Shown: positions 12,423-21,224 of the stretch, piece after piece | Numbering within the stretch: position 1 is the stretch's first letter | How the letters are laid out: every line of letters begins with the position of its first letter | Source: Streptomyces toxytricini | GTDB lineage: Bacteria; Actinomycetota; Actinomycetes; Streptomycetales; Streptomycetaceae | Direction of reading: 5' to 3' | DNA: 64,000 bases | Assembly: GCF_014649915.1 (NCBI RefSeq) | Contig: NZ_BMTY01000001.1 | Coordinates: 216,644-280,643, forward strand | Position numbers and translations under genes: made by a program | Notes under the pieces: generated by a model | Databases searched by the model: none | The model's input: the letters and a program-made list of their open reading frames with translations, nothing else | What the model was told of the DNA's origin: nothing

Positions 12423-13349
12423 ATGTCCGGGTTAGCACCCGAACCCGAACCCCGACCCCAGCCCGAACCGCATCCCGCGGCGGACCCCGGTGGCGGGGCC
12501 GGGCCGTCCGACGCGGAGCTCATCCGCCGGCTGCGGCGGGCGTTCGCGGCGGGGACCGCGGACGCCGGAGTCTGCGAACTGCTCCACCGGCGGCACGGTG
12601 CCGCCGCTTTCGCATGTGCGCGCGCGTGCTGCCGTACGCCGCACGACGCCGAGGACCTCGCCTCCGAGGCCTTCCTGCGGACCCTGCAGGCCGTCCGCTC
12701 CGGAGCCGGCCCGCGGGAGCTCTGGCGCCCGTACCTGCTGGCGGTCGTCCGGCGCACGGCCTCGGAATGGCGGGCCGGCGCGGGCCGGACGCTGCTGACG
12801 CCCGACGTAGAGCCGTGGTGCGGCCCCGGGGCGGGCGGCGAGGACCCGCAGCGCCGGCTGCTGGAGTGCGAGGACCGCCGGCTCGTCGCCCGCTCGTTCC
12901 GCACGCTGCCCGAGCGGTGGCGGGCCGTCCTGTGGCACACGCTGGTCGAGGACGACTGCCCGCACCCCGTGCCGCTGCTGCTCGGCATCACCCCCAGCGC
13001 GGTGACGTCGCTGGCGTTCCGGGCCCGCGAGGGGCTGCGGGAGGCGTACCTGCGGGCGCACCTCGACGGGGCCCCGGACCCCCGCTGCCGCCGGTACGCG
13101 GGCCCGCTCGGCGCGGCGGTCCGGCGCGGCGGGGCCCTGCGCGCGCCCGACCTGGCCGGACACCTGGCGTCCTGCGCGCACTGCTCGCGCGCGTACGCCG
13201 AACTGCGGGACCTGCACGCCGCGCTGCCCGCCGGACCGGCCGGCCAGGCGGCGGCCGGCCGCGGGCGCGCGCACGGCCCCGGACCGCTCGCGCCGGGAGG
13301 GCGGCGAGGGGGCCGGGGCCGTGGGGGAGTCGATGCGGGAGCGGATTGA
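12423..13349 (+). CDS. Sigma-70 family (ECF-like) factor with C-terminal Cys/His tail
   Basis: 308 residues. Region 2 lies around DAEDLASEAFLRTLQAV, region 4 around RSFRTLPERWRAVLWHTLVEDDCPHPVPLLLGITPSAVTSLAFRAREGLREAYL. A C-terminal segment HLASCAHCSRAYAEL resembles the zinc-binding H-x3-C-x2-C motif of zf-HC2 anti-sigma domains fused in cis. The N-terminus is Pro/Glu-rich. It would redirect RNA polymerase. With no separate anti-sigma gene, self-inhibition through the Cys/His tail is possible (inference). It converges on the PucR-like gene. The redox genes downstream are possible targets, but no shared promoter motif was demonstrated. Confidence 0.8.
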   Translation: MSGLAPEPEPRPQPEPHPAADPGGGAGPSDAELIRRLRRAFAAGTADAGVCELLHRRHGAAAFACARACCRTPHDAEDLASEAFLRTLQAVRSGAGPRELWRPYLLAVVRRTASEWRAGAGRTLLTPDVEPWCGPGAGGEDPQRRLLECEDRRLVARSFRTLPERWRAVLWHTLVEDDCPHPVPLLLGITPSAVTSLAFRAREGLREAYLRAHLDGAPDPRCRRYAGPLGAAVRRGGALRAPDLAGHLASCAHCSRAYAELRDLHAALPAGPAGQAAAGRGRAHGPGPLAPGGRRGGRGRGGVDAGAD

Positions 13350-13426
13350 CAGGGGGGAGCAGGGGGACGGGGGAGAGGGGCGCGGGGTGGCTGTGGAGGT
13401 GCCGCCCGCGTCGGCGGGTCGCGGTG

Positions 13427-14794
13427 CTACAGGCCGTTGACGCGGGCCATGCGGTCCACGCCGAGGGGGCGGAAGTCGGTGGCGGCGGCGCGGGCCTTGC
13501 GGCCGACCCGCGCGTACTGGCGCCGCACCTGGGCCATGAGGCGGCGGCTGCGCAGGGCCATCTCCAGCTCGAAGCGGGTGCGCGGGTCGCGCAGTCCGGG
13601 GCCGAAGAGCTTCTCCAGCTGCCGCATCCGGTAGCGGACGGTCTGCGGGTGGACGCTCAGCGCCTTGGCGGCCTCGGGGGCGCCGCCTCCCTCCAGCCAG
13701 GCCAGGAGGGTGACTTCGAGCCGCTCGCTCTGGCGCGGCGTCAGATCGGCCAGCGGACGCAGCCAGCGGGCGGCCAGGGCGTGCGCGAGGGGTTCGTCCT
13801 GGAGCAGGAGGAGGGTGGAGAGGTGGTCGTCGACGAAGAGGGGACGGCCCTCCGGTCCGGGCCTGTGGGGGGCGAGGGCCAGCAGGCGCAGGGCCCAGCG
13901 CAGGGAGTGGCTCGTGTCGCGCGGTGCGACGGGATGGCCGACGGCCGCGAACCGGCCGCGCAGCAGGGACTCCAGGGCGGTGCGGGTGTCGGGGTCCTCG
14001 GGACTGGGGACGAGGAGGCACGGCTGGCCGCCGACCATGCCGGCCAGGGCGTCGCCGAGGGAGGCGGCCAGCTGCTGGGTCTCGCCGGGCGTCGCGAGGG
14101 CGATGGCGCGTATTTCGGGGGGAAGGGGCCAGCCGGCGGCGCGGGCGAGCTCCGACAGTGCGATTTCAGCCATGGGCATGTCACTTGTCAGAGCAGAGAA
14201 GAGCTCCCTCCGCGCCCGTTCGGAGGAGCTGCCCGGCCCCCCGTCCGACGCGACCACGGTGAGCGGGGCCGTCCGGGTGCGGTACGAGCCCTGGCGGGGG
14301 ATCCGGTCGAGGACCGGGTCCGTACCCCCGCCGTGCAGTCCGGGCCCGTGCAGGCTGCCTCCGGGGAGTCCGGCCGCCGCGTCCAGGGCCGCCACGTCGA
14401 GGTCGACGTCCTCGTCCGGGTCGATCCCGGTGCGGCCGTCCTCGTCGGTGTCGTCGTCGACGTCCGGATGCCCCGCGGGCGTGCCGTACGGGCCTGCCCT
14501 GACCGGTTCGGGGCCGCCGTCGGGCGCGGCGCCGTGGGCCTCCGCCCGCTCCTGAGGGCGCGTCAGCGGCTCCCGGTACCCGAGCGCCGTCAGCAGGGCC
14601 GCCTCGACCTGTGCTCTGACCACCTCGTCGTCGAGGTCGTCCACCAGCGCGGCGAAGCCTGGGATGCCGTCCCTCAGCTCCTCCACCATCCCGGATGCCA
14701 GCCCGGGGAGTTCCCGGCGCAGGACCCGGGTCCACTCGCCGCGCGGTCGGGCCCAGATACGGTTCAGCAGTTCGCACATTGTTACCTCGTTCAT
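13427..14794 (-). CDS. PucR-family helix-turn-helix regulator
   Basis: 455 residues. The C-terminal HTH_30 segment EAAKALSVHPQTVRYRMRQLEKLFG is diagnostic of PucR/CdaR regulators. The N-terminal ~100 residues are helical (RIWARPRGEWTRVLRRELPGLASGMVEELRDGIPGFAALV), followed by an acidic linker of Asp/Glu repeats and a central GGDEF-like divergent domain. The gene is divergent from the cytochrome/NuoF operon across a 446-bp region, so it may control those genes. The inducer is unknown. Confidence 0.8.
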   Translation of the reverse strand: MNEVTMCELLNRIWARPRGEWTRVLRRELPGLASGMVEELRDGIPGFAALVDDLDDEVVRAQVEAALLTALGYREPLTRPQERAEAHGAAPDGGPEPVRAGPYGTPAGHPDVDDDTDEDGRTGIDPDEDVDLDVAALDAAAGLPGGSLHGPGLHGGGTDPVLDRIPRQGSYRTRTAPLTVVASDGGPGSSSERARRELFSALTSDMPMAEIALSELARAAGWPLPPEIRAIALATPGETQQLAASLGDALAGMVGGQPCLLVPSPEDPDTRTALESLLRGRFAAVGHPVAPRDTSHSLRWALRLLALAPHRPGPEGRPLFVDDHLSTLLLLQDEPLAHALAARWLRPLADLTPRQSERLEVTLLAWLEGGGAPEAAKALSVHPQTVRYRMRQLEKLFGPGLRDPRTRFELEMALRSRRLMAQVRRQYARVGRKARAAATDFRPLGVDRMARVNGL

Positions 14795-15240
14795 GCCGGG
14801 GTAAGGCCTGCCCCGCGGGGAGGGTGACAGGCCCGCGTCGAGCCGCCCCCCTGCCCGCCGTACCGACGGTGCGGACGGGGCAGTTGAGCACCTCGTACAC
14901 CCTCCAGGAGGGCGTCAACCACTTGCGGTCCCGCGGCTTTGCCTCGATTTTGCCGACGGGGAGGTGTGGTGGCCGACCAGGCGTGACCGGGAGGGCCGCC
15001 CCACCGTTGGAAGGGAATCTTCCGGGGACGTTCGGCGCGGCGGCGCCACGCGCACAAGAACTTGTCACGATTCGATAAATACTGTGGAGGCGTTGCGAAG
15101 GTCCACGATGCTTCTGCACTCCGGCCCCCGCTCCCGGCCGGCGAGGCCCATCTCCCGCCCGCCGCGGAGCAGTTCCGTCGACCACCCCGGGCGCCGAGTG
15201 CGAAGTGGAGTGCCTCGGGCCCGGCGTATGGGAGAACCCG
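14795..15240. promoter_or_regulatory. Divergent control region between PucR-like gene and redox operon
   Basis: 446 bp with no convincing gene. It contains the palindrome ACAAGAACTTGT (15054-15065) followed by an A/T-rich stretch with GATAAAT (15074-15080) that could be a -10 region for the rightward operon. Promoter placement is inference. Confidence 0.4.
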
Positions 15241-16362
15241 ATGCCCCTGTCCCAGACCCGCGCGCCCCGCTCCCACCGGGCCCGCCGGACCAGACGCCAC
15301 GCCGGCGCGGCCGCGGCCGCGGCAGCCGGACGGCGGGCGGTGCGCCGACCTCCGCTGCTGTCCCCCGCCGGAGGCCCACGCCCCGCCACCCTGGCCCTCG
15401 GCGCCCTCGCCGCCCTCCTGGCCCTCGGCGTCGCCGCCCGGGCCGGCGCCCTCACCAACCTGTGGGAGTTCCTGGACTACGGGGCGGGCGTCCTTTCACT
15501 CGTCTCCCTGACCTCCGCCGTCCTGTGGGGCCTCGCCGCCACCGACCGCGTCCTGCTCACCTCCGGCCACCGGATCGTCGCCCAGGGCGTCCACCGCGGG
15601 CTCGCGGTCGCCGGCCTCGGCTTCCTCGCCCTGCACATCTGGATCAAAATCGCCGAATCGCGGACGGACGTCGGCTCCGTCCTCATCCCCTTCACCGACG
15701 ACAACCAGCCGATGCTGATCGGACTCGGCAGCCTCGCCGGCTACTTCTTCGTCAGCACGGCCGTCTCCGGCGCCGTCCGCAGCGCGTTCGCCACCAAGGG
15801 CCGCTCCCGCTGGTGGCGGGCCCTGCACGTCGGCGCCTACCCCGCCTGGGGGGCGTCGCTCGTGCACGGCCTCAAGGCCGGCCGCCCCGCCAGCGGCTGG
15901 GTCACCGCGGCGTACGCCCTCTGCCTCGTCGCGGTCGCCACCCTCCTCGTCCTGCGCATGCGCGAGCGCATGAGGACCGAGCGGGCCCGTCCCGCCGCCG
16001 CGCAGCCGCAGCCCGCGCCCCGCCCCGGGGGCCGGGACCGCGCGGGGGCCGCCCAGCGCTTCGTACGCCGCCCGGCCGAGTGGGCCGCCGAGCGGCTGAC
16101 CGCGCGCCTCGCCCGGCAGGGCGGGGGAAACCCGTCCGGGACGCAGCCCGGCCCGTTCGTCGACACCCTCCCCGATCCGCTGCCCGCGCAGGGCCCCGGC
16201 GCGGGCCGGGTGCCGCGCCCGGAGGCCCCGCCGCGGCCCACCCTCGCGCCGATCCCCGACCGCCCGCCCTACGGCGCGGGCGCCGCGTTCGTCACCAGCC
16301 GGCTCGACGTCGTCACCGACCGGCCCGGACAGCCGCTCGGCGGCGGGCGGAGGGGCCAGTGA
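15241..16362 (+). CDS. Multi-helix membrane protein, cytochrome b561/ferric-reductase-like
   Basis: 373 residues. Two to three N-terminal helices (TLALGALAALLALGVAARAGAL, GAGVLSLVSLTSAVLWGLA) are followed by helices with paired histidines suited to haem: HRIVAQGVHRGLAVAGLGFLALHIWIKI and WWRALHVGAYPAWGASLVHGLKAG. The C-terminal ~120 residues are Pro/Arg-rich and probably cytosolic. Four or more membrane histidines fit a b-type cytochrome that moves electrons across the membrane, but haem binding is inferred. ATG 15241 with GGGAGA upstream was preferred to an in-frame GTG at 15205. Its stop overlaps the NuoF-like start (GTGA), so the two are translationally coupled and probably one complex. Confidence 0.7.
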   Translation: MPLSQTRAPRSHRARRTRRHAGAAAAAAAGRRAVRRPPLLSPAGGPRPATLALGALAALLALGVAARAGALTNLWEFLDYGAGVLSLVSLTSAVLWGLAATDRVLLTSGHRIVAQGVHRGLAVAGLGFLALHIWIKIAESRTDVGSVLIPFTDDNQPMLIGLGSLAGYFFVSTAVSGAVRSAFATKGRSRWWRALHVGAYPAWGASLVHGLKAGRPASGWVTAAYALCLVAVATLLVLRMRERMRTERARPAAAQPQPAPRPGGRDRAGAAQRFVRRPAEWAAERLTARLARQGGGNPSGTQPGPFVDTLPDPLPAQGPGAGRVPRPEAPPRPTLAPIPDRPPYGAGAAFVTSRLDVVTDRPGQPLGGGRRGQ

Positions 16363-17804
16363 CCGAAGTGACCCCGGCCCTCGGCTGCGTGGGCCAACCC
16401 CGGGTGCTCGCGGGCCTCGACACCCTGCCGCGCCTGGACCGGGCCGACCACCTGGCCGTGCACGGCCCCCTGCCCCTCTACCGGCCCGAAGAGCTCGTCG
16501 AGCTCGCCGAGGACATCGACCTGCGGGGCCGCGGCGGAGCCGGCTTCCCCTTCGCCCGCAAACTGCGGGCGGTCATGCGGACCGCCCGCTCACGCGACGG
16601 GCGCACCGCCGTCGTCGTCAACGGCAGCGAGGGCGAGCCCAGTTGCCTCAAGGACAAGGCGGTGCTGCTGCACGCCCCCCACCTCGTCCTCGACGGGGCG
16701 CTCCTCGCGGCCGCCGCGCTCGGCGCCGACGACGTGGTCGTCGGCGTCACCCGCGACGACGTGGAGCGGTCCCTGCGTGAGGCCGTCGCCGAGCGCGGCC
16801 CGGCCGGCAGCCGCGTCCGCGTCGCCAGGCTCCCCGAGCGGTTCGTCACCGGTGAGGGCACCTCCCTCATCAACGGCATCGAGGGCGGGCCAGCCCTGCC
16901 CAACGGGCAGAAGGTCCGCACCAGCGACCGCGGCCTCGGCGGCGTCCCGACCCTGCTGTCCAACACCGAGACGTACGCCCAACTCGCCGTCGGCGCACGG
17001 CTCGGCGCCTCCGGGTACTGCTCGGTCGGCCTGCCCGCCGAGCCCGGGACCGTCCTGCTCACCGTCGCCGGGTCGACCGTCGTCGAGGTGCCGACCGGCA
17101 CCTCGCTGGCGTACGTCCTGGAGCTGTGCGGGTACTCCCCGGGGCAGGGCGTCCTCGTCGGCGGCTACCACGGCCGGTGGCTCACCGCCGCCGCCGCGCG
17201 CTCGGTGGCGCTGTCCCGGCAGTCGCTGTCCTCCGTCAACGCCGTGCTGGGCGCGGGGGCGGTGCTGCCGCTGCCGGAGGACACCTGCCCCGCGGGCGAA
17301 GTGGCCCGCGTGGCCCGCTGGATGGCCGACGAGTCGGCGGGCCAGTGCGGCCCCTGCGTCCGGGGCCTGCCCTCCCTCGCCACGGCCGTGGAGGAACTGG
17401 TCGCGGGCGGCGGCAGGGCGGCCTGGGACGCGATCGAGAGCCGCATGCGGGCGGTGCGCGGCCGCGGCGCGTGCAGCCATCCCGACGGCACCTCCGGCTT
17501 CGTCGCCTCCGCACTCGCCGTCTTTGCCGACGAACTCCGCGACCACGCCCTCGGCAGCGGATGCGGCCGCCGCGTCCTCGGGGCGCTGCCGCTGCCCGCC
17601 GACGAGAACCCCGAGCGGCTCGTCGTGGACTGGACGCTGTGCCGGGGACACGGCCTCTGCGCCGACCTGCTGCCGGACGTCGTCCGCCTGGACGCGGACG
17701 GCTTCCCGGCGCAGGCCGTCATGCCCGTCCCCGAGCGGTTCCGGGCGAAGGCCCTGCGTGCCGTGCGGCGCTGTCCCGCCCTCGCGCTGCGCATCCAGGA
17801 GTGA
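16359..17804 (+). CDS. NuoF-like flavoprotein fused to a ferredoxin domain
   Basis: 481 residues. It has the NuoF FMN/NADH-binding pattern: DLRGRGGAGFPFARKL, VVNGSEGEPSCLKDK, and GGVPTLLSNTETYAQLA. An SLBB-like part follows, then an iron-sulfur region with ESAGQCGPC, in which Cys330 and Cys333 remain, Cys372 is further on, and the usual first cysteine is Ala327. The last ~70 residues are a small ferredoxin with Cys428-x5-Cys434 and Cys472-Pro, as in 3Fe-4S/4Fe-4S ferredoxins. The expected role is NAD(P)H oxidation with electrons leaving through the ferredoxin. No NuoE or NuoG is adjacent. Coupling to the membrane cytochrome suggests a route to or from the membrane. Confidence 0.8.
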   Translation: MTEVTPALGCVGQPRVLAGLDTLPRLDRADHLAVHGPLPLYRPEELVELAEDIDLRGRGGAGFPFARKLRAVMRTARSRDGRTAVVVNGSEGEPSCLKDKAVLLHAPHLVLDGALLAAAALGADDVVVGVTRDDVERSLREAVAERGPAGSRVRVARLPERFVTGEGTSLINGIEGGPALPNGQKVRTSDRGLGGVPTLLSNTETYAQLAVGARLGASGYCSVGLPAEPGTVLLTVAGSTVVEVPTGTSLAYVLELCGYSPGQGVLVGGYHGRWLTAAAARSVALSRQSLSSVNAVLGAGAVLPLPEDTCPAGEVARVARWMADESAGQCGPCVRGLPSLATAVEELVAGGGRAAWDAIESRMRAVRGRGACSHPDGTSGFVASALAVFADELRDHALGSGCGRRVLGALPLPADENPERLVVDWTLCRGHGLCADLLPDVVRLDADGFPAQAVMPVPERFRAKALRAVRRCPALALRIQE

Positions 17805-17942
17805 GCCGCGCGGCCGGGCGCGCCGCCGAGTTCACCTCTTAGCGGCTTCTGACAAATTCCCCGCCACATCCATTCCAGGCCCCTTGCAGGGTTTATGAAT
17901 TACTCGGCACCAAAACCCCCGGGAAAACCCGAAGGAGCGATC

Positions 17943-18980
17943 GTGAAGAAGATGCGCCGCGTGACAACCACCGGATCGGTGGCTGCCGTCCTGATGCTGA
18001 CGGCGGCCTGCGGAGGCGGCGGCGGCGAGGCGCGCGGCGGGAATTCCGTACAGCCCGTGGGCGCGGGGCAGTCCCTCGCCGACGCCTACGGTTCCGGCCC
18101 CGGCGATCTGAGCGGCACCGGCGCGGGCTCCGCGTCCGGCGGTGACGAGGCCGGCGGCGCCAAGGGCGGGCCGGCGGGGCAGCTCGCCGTACGGGAGATC
18201 GCGTCGGTCGGCGGCGTCGTCACCGACGGCGCCGGGCTCACCCTCTACCGCTTCGAGAAGGACACCCCGGAGCCCCCGAAGTCGAACTGCGACGGCGACT
18301 GCGCCAAGGCCTGGCCGCCGGTCCCCGCCGGGGACGCCACGGCCTCCGCCGGCATCGAGGCGGGTCTGCTCGGCTCGGTCACCCGCTCCGACGGGACCAA
18401 GCAGCTGACCCTGGCCGGCTGGCCCGTCTACCGGTACGCCAAGGACACCCGGGCGGGCGAGGCGAACGGCGAGGGGGTCGGCGGGACGTGGCACGCGCTG
18501 GCGCCCGACGGGAAGAAGGCCGTCGACAAGAAGAAGGGCGGAGGCCAGGCCGGAACGGGAATGGGGATGGGAATGGGCGGCGGCTCGGATTCGGGAGGAT
18601 ATTCCAAGAATCCGGACAAGGAACTCTCCGTCGCCTCGAACGAAAAGCTGGGGAAGATACTCGTCGACGGCCAGTGGCGCACCCTGTACCGGTTCGACAA
18701 GGACAGCGCATGGCCCATGAAGGTCACCTGTGTCGGTGCCTGCGCGGAGACGTGGAAGCCCGCCGCCCCGGTGGACAAGTCCAAGGCTTCGGGCATCAGG
18801 CCGGAACTGATCGGCACGGTGAAGCGGCCCGACGGCAGCGAGCAGCTGACGATCGACTGCTGGCCGGTGTACACGTTCACCGGCGACACCCAGCCCGGCC
18901 AGACCAGCGGCCACAACAAGCAGGGCCTGTGGTTCGCGGTCACCGAGACCGGCAAGAAGGCCCCGGTTTCGGCCGGCTGA
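17943..18980 (+). CDS. Lipoprotein with four YxFxxD motifs (COG4315 / PF03640-type repeats)
   Basis: 345 residues with a lipoprotein signal ending LTAAC. After a Gly/Ala-rich linker there are two duplicated units, each with two Yx(F/Y)xxD motifs: Tyr102 and Tyr163 in unit one, Tyr249 and Tyr310 in unit two. Each unit has a CxxxC pair (Cys116/Cys120, Cys263/Cys267) followed by A(K/E)xWxP. This matches the secreted-repeat lipoprotein family of unknown function. It would be anchored outside the membrane, next to the cytochrome and NuoF genes. A link as external electron partner is inference. AAGGAG precedes the GTG start. Confidence 0.85.
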   Translation: MKKMRRVTTTGSVAAVLMLTAACGGGGGEARGGNSVQPVGAGQSLADAYGSGPGDLSGTGAGSASGGDEAGGAKGGPAGQLAVREIASVGGVVTDGAGLTLYRFEKDTPEPPKSNCDGDCAKAWPPVPAGDATASAGIEAGLLGSVTRSDGTKQLTLAGWPVYRYAKDTRAGEANGEGVGGTWHALAPDGKKAVDKKKGGGQAGTGMGMGMGGGSDSGGYSKNPDKELSVASNEKLGKILVDGQWRTLYRFDKDSAWPMKVTCVGACAETWKPAAPVDKSKASGIRPELIGTVKRPDGSEQLTIDCWPVYTFTGDTQPGQTSGHNKQGLWFAVTETGKKAPVSAG

Positions 18981-18985
18981 GACCC

Positions 18986-19468
18986 GTGAGGAAAGCCGTG
19001 TTCCCGACCTCCGCCCGCCTGGCCGCCTGCGCCGCCGTCCTGCCCGTGCTGCTCCTGTGCGGCGGCTGCGCGGAGGGCGGGGCGGCCGCCTCCCCAAGCG
19101 GGGCCCCGGCCCCGTCCGCTTCGCCGGCGCCCCGCCCCGCCCCGCTCGCGGAGATAGCCGGAGCCCTCGGCTGCACGCCCGAGGTCACCGTGGACGCCGA
19201 GGAGTTGCGGGAGGGTGCCTGCGGCACGGGGCCGACCGCGTACCGCATGGCCACGTTCGGCACGGAGGAGGGCCGCACCGCCTGGCTGGCGGAGGCCCGC
19301 GCGTACGGGGGCACCTACCTCGTCGGCCCCCGCTGGGTCGTCACCGCCGGCTCCGCCGAGGCGCTGGCCCCGGTGCGCGACCGTCTGGGCGGCACGATCG
19401 AGTCGGCCCCGGGCCACGGTGCGCCCGCCGACGGCCCCTCCCCGCACGAGGGACACGGGGCCCCCTGA
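18986..19468 (+). CDS. Small putative lipoprotein
   Basis: 160 residues. Hydrophobic LAACAAVLPVLLLCGGC followed by a Ser/Ala/Pro-rich stretch suggests a lipoprotein signal, though Cys at -3 is unusual for a lipobox. The mature part (IAGALGCTPEVTVDAEELREGACGTGPTAYRMATFGTEEGRTAWLAEARAYG) has two cysteines that may pair. The family was not recognised. An in-frame GTG at 18998 has a better ribosome site (GAGGAA) and may be the true start. The gene begins 5 nt after the YxFxxD lipoprotein, so it is probably in the same operon. Confidence 0.65.
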   Translation: MRKAVFPTSARLAACAAVLPVLLLCGGCAEGGAAASPSGAPAPSASPAPRPAPLAEIAGALGCTPEVTVDAEELREGACGTGPTAYRMATFGTEEGRTAWLAEARAYGGTYLVGPRWVVTAGSAEALAPVRDRLGGTIESAPGHGAPADGPSPHEGHGAP

Positions 19469-19507
19469 CGCGGGCCCGCGCAACCGGCCTGCGCGGTGCG
19501 CCCGCAC

Positions 19508-19553
19508 GACGGGGCGGCCGACACCCTCCACCAGGGGTGCCGGCCGCCCCGTC
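19508..19553. terminator. Bidirectional terminator hairpin
   Basis: Outer arms 19508-19520 and 19541-19553 (GACGGGGCGGCCG and complement) are perfect, with further pairing inside (CACCCT with AGGGGTG). It lies between convergent genes. Confidence 0.8.
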
Positions 19554-19563
19554 CCCGTTCCCG

Positions 19564-19899
19564 TCAGCCCCTGCGGTGGTGGGAGGAGACGTGGAAGAGG
19601 CGCGGCTGGACGTCCACGGCGATGGCCGCCGCCTCGTCCATGTGCACCCGGGCCTCCGGGTTGTTCAGCATGGCGCGGTAGTGCGCCTCGCTCTCCCACT
19701 GCGCGTAGTTGATGACGCGTTCTCCGTCCTGGCTCGCGTGGAAGTTGGCGCAGATGAAGCCGGGCTGGTGCTTCATCGTCTCCTCGGTGGCGTGCGACAG
19801 GAGCGCGATCAGCTCGCGCTGGCGCTCCGGCGCGACCGTGAACACGTTGATGAGGGTGGCGACGGGCCGGCTGCTGTCGATGTTTGCGGTAACGGTCAT
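19564..19899 (-). CDS. Antibiotic biosynthesis monooxygenase (ABM) domain protein
   Basis: 111 residues, a single dimeric alpha/beta-barrel domain. PVATLINVFTVAPERQRELIALLSHATEETMKHQPGFICANFHASQDGERVINYAQWESEAHYRAML matches the ABM family, which includes quinone-forming monooxygenases and haem-degrading relatives. Substrate unknown. It stands alone. Confidence 0.8.
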   Translation of the reverse strand: MTVTANIDSSRPVATLINVFTVAPERQRELIALLSHATEETMKHQPGFICANFHASQDGERVINYAQWESEAHYRAMLNNPEARVHMDEAAAIAVDVQPRLFHVSSHHRRG

Positions 19900-20135
19900 G
19901 GGCGGATAGCTGCCCTTACCGATGGGGCCGGTTGCGCGGGGCGGCACAGATCGGCCCGATCGGGTGGCCGTGCTGCGCCACCCGGCCCCCGGGGCGGCGG
20001 GATGGCCGGTTCCGGCAAGTCGTGCGCCGAGCGGCGGCGGGATGCCCTGCCGGCGGCCGCGACCGCTCTGGGCGGCCGCGGCAGGCGCGCCCGCCCAGCC
20101 CTTGAGGGCCCGTCCACCGGCCGGTGCGCGCCGGT

Positions 20136-21128
20136 TCAGCGGGCCGCCGGCCCCGCCTCCGGCACCAGGCGCGGCACGAGGCGTACGTACGCCGTCATGC
20201 CGAGCACCTCGACCAGGGTCTGCGCCACCACGACCGCGGCCGCGACGGCGAAGGAGTCCGGGAGGGCGAGGGCCAGGGGGAGGACGACGAGGGAGTTGCG
20301 GGTCGCGCCGGTGAAGACGATCGCCCGGCCGCCTCCCGTGTCGAGGCGGAAGAGGCGGGCGACGGCCCTTCCCGCGAAGGCCATGACGACGAGGAAGGCC
20401 GCGTAGAAGGGGACCACTGCGGCGACGTCGGCCAGGCTGCCGCCCACCTTCGGGACCTGCCCGGCGACGACCGTGAAGAGGGTCGCGGCCATCAGCGGCA
20501 CCATCGCCGTGGTCGCAGCCTCCGCGGCCCTCGCTCCGGCCGGGCGGCGTGCCGCCCACGCCTGGAGTGCCCAGGCGAGCGCGAGCGGGACGGCGATGAG
20601 GACGAGGAACGCCTCCAGGAACGGCCCGAACGTCCCGACGCCGGCAAGGCCAGGCCCCATGAAGGCGGAGAGGAAGCAGGGGAGCAGCAGCATCTGCGCC
20701 AGCAGCAGGAGCGGCGTGGCGGCGAGCAGGCGCCGGCTCGAACCGCCCGCAAGGCCCGAGAAGACGATGACGTAGTCGACGCACGGGCACAGCAGCACCA
20801 GGAGCACGCCCAGGCGGACGGCCTCGTCGGCGGGGAGGAACGCGTACATCGCGGCCACCACGAGCGGGACGACGGCGAAGTTCACCACCAGCGCCGCCGA
20901 CAGGAACCGGCCGTCCCGCAGGGAGCGGACCAGGTCGGCGGCCGGCACCTGGAGGAAGGTCACGAAGAGGAGGGCGCCGAGGACCGGGCTGACGGCGTGC
21001 TCCAGGCCGGGGCCGACGGCCGGGACGCCCCACCCCAGCAGCCCGCCGGCCGCGATCGCCGCGAGGTGGATCGCGACCTGGCGGTCCTCCATCCGCTCGA
21101 CCAGGCCACTGGCTTCCCGCTGCTGCAC
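20136..21128 (-). CDS. Bile acid:sodium symporter / arsenic-resistance-type transporter
   Basis: 330 residues with about ten helices. VLLCPCVDYVIVFSGLAGG and FTGATRNSLVVLPLALALP are typical BASS/ACR3-superfamily motifs in the crossing helices. Members export arsenite or import organic anions with Na+. No arsR or arsC is adjacent, so the substrate is open. GTG 21128 with GGAG at 5-nt spacing was preferred to ATG 21092, since the extra residues match how related proteins begin (VERMEDRQVAI). Confidence 0.75.
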   Translation of the reverse strand: MQQREASGLVERMEDRQVAIHLAAIAAGGLLGWGVPAVGPGLEHAVSPVLGALLFVTFLQVPAADLVRSLRDGRFLSAALVVNFAVVPLVVAAMYAFLPADEAVRLGVLLVLLCPCVDYVIVFSGLAGGSSRRLLAATPLLLLAQMLLLPCFLSAFMGPGLAGVGTFGPFLEAFLVLIAVPLALAWALQAWAARRPAGARAAEAATTAMVPLMAATLFTVVAGQVPKVGGSLADVAAVVPFYAAFLVVMAFAGRAVARLFRLDTGGGRAIVFTGATRNSLVVLPLALALPDSFAVAAAVVVAQTLVEVLGMTAYVRLVPRLVPEAGPAAR

Positions 21129-21211
21129 GTCGCTCCGTACGTCTCGTCCCTGATCCCGCTCCTGAGCGGCGGCGCCTCCATCCTCACACGTTCCCCCCAC
21201 GACCCATGGCC

Positions 21212-21224
21212 TACGATTTCCGCA
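21212..21224 (+). promoter_or_regulatory. Possible -10 element giving a leaderless yjdM transcript
   Basis: TACGAT (21212-21217) fits the TANNNT -10 consensus and lies 6 nt before ATG 21224, so transcription could begin at the start codon. No ribosome binding site is visible. Confidence 0.4.
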
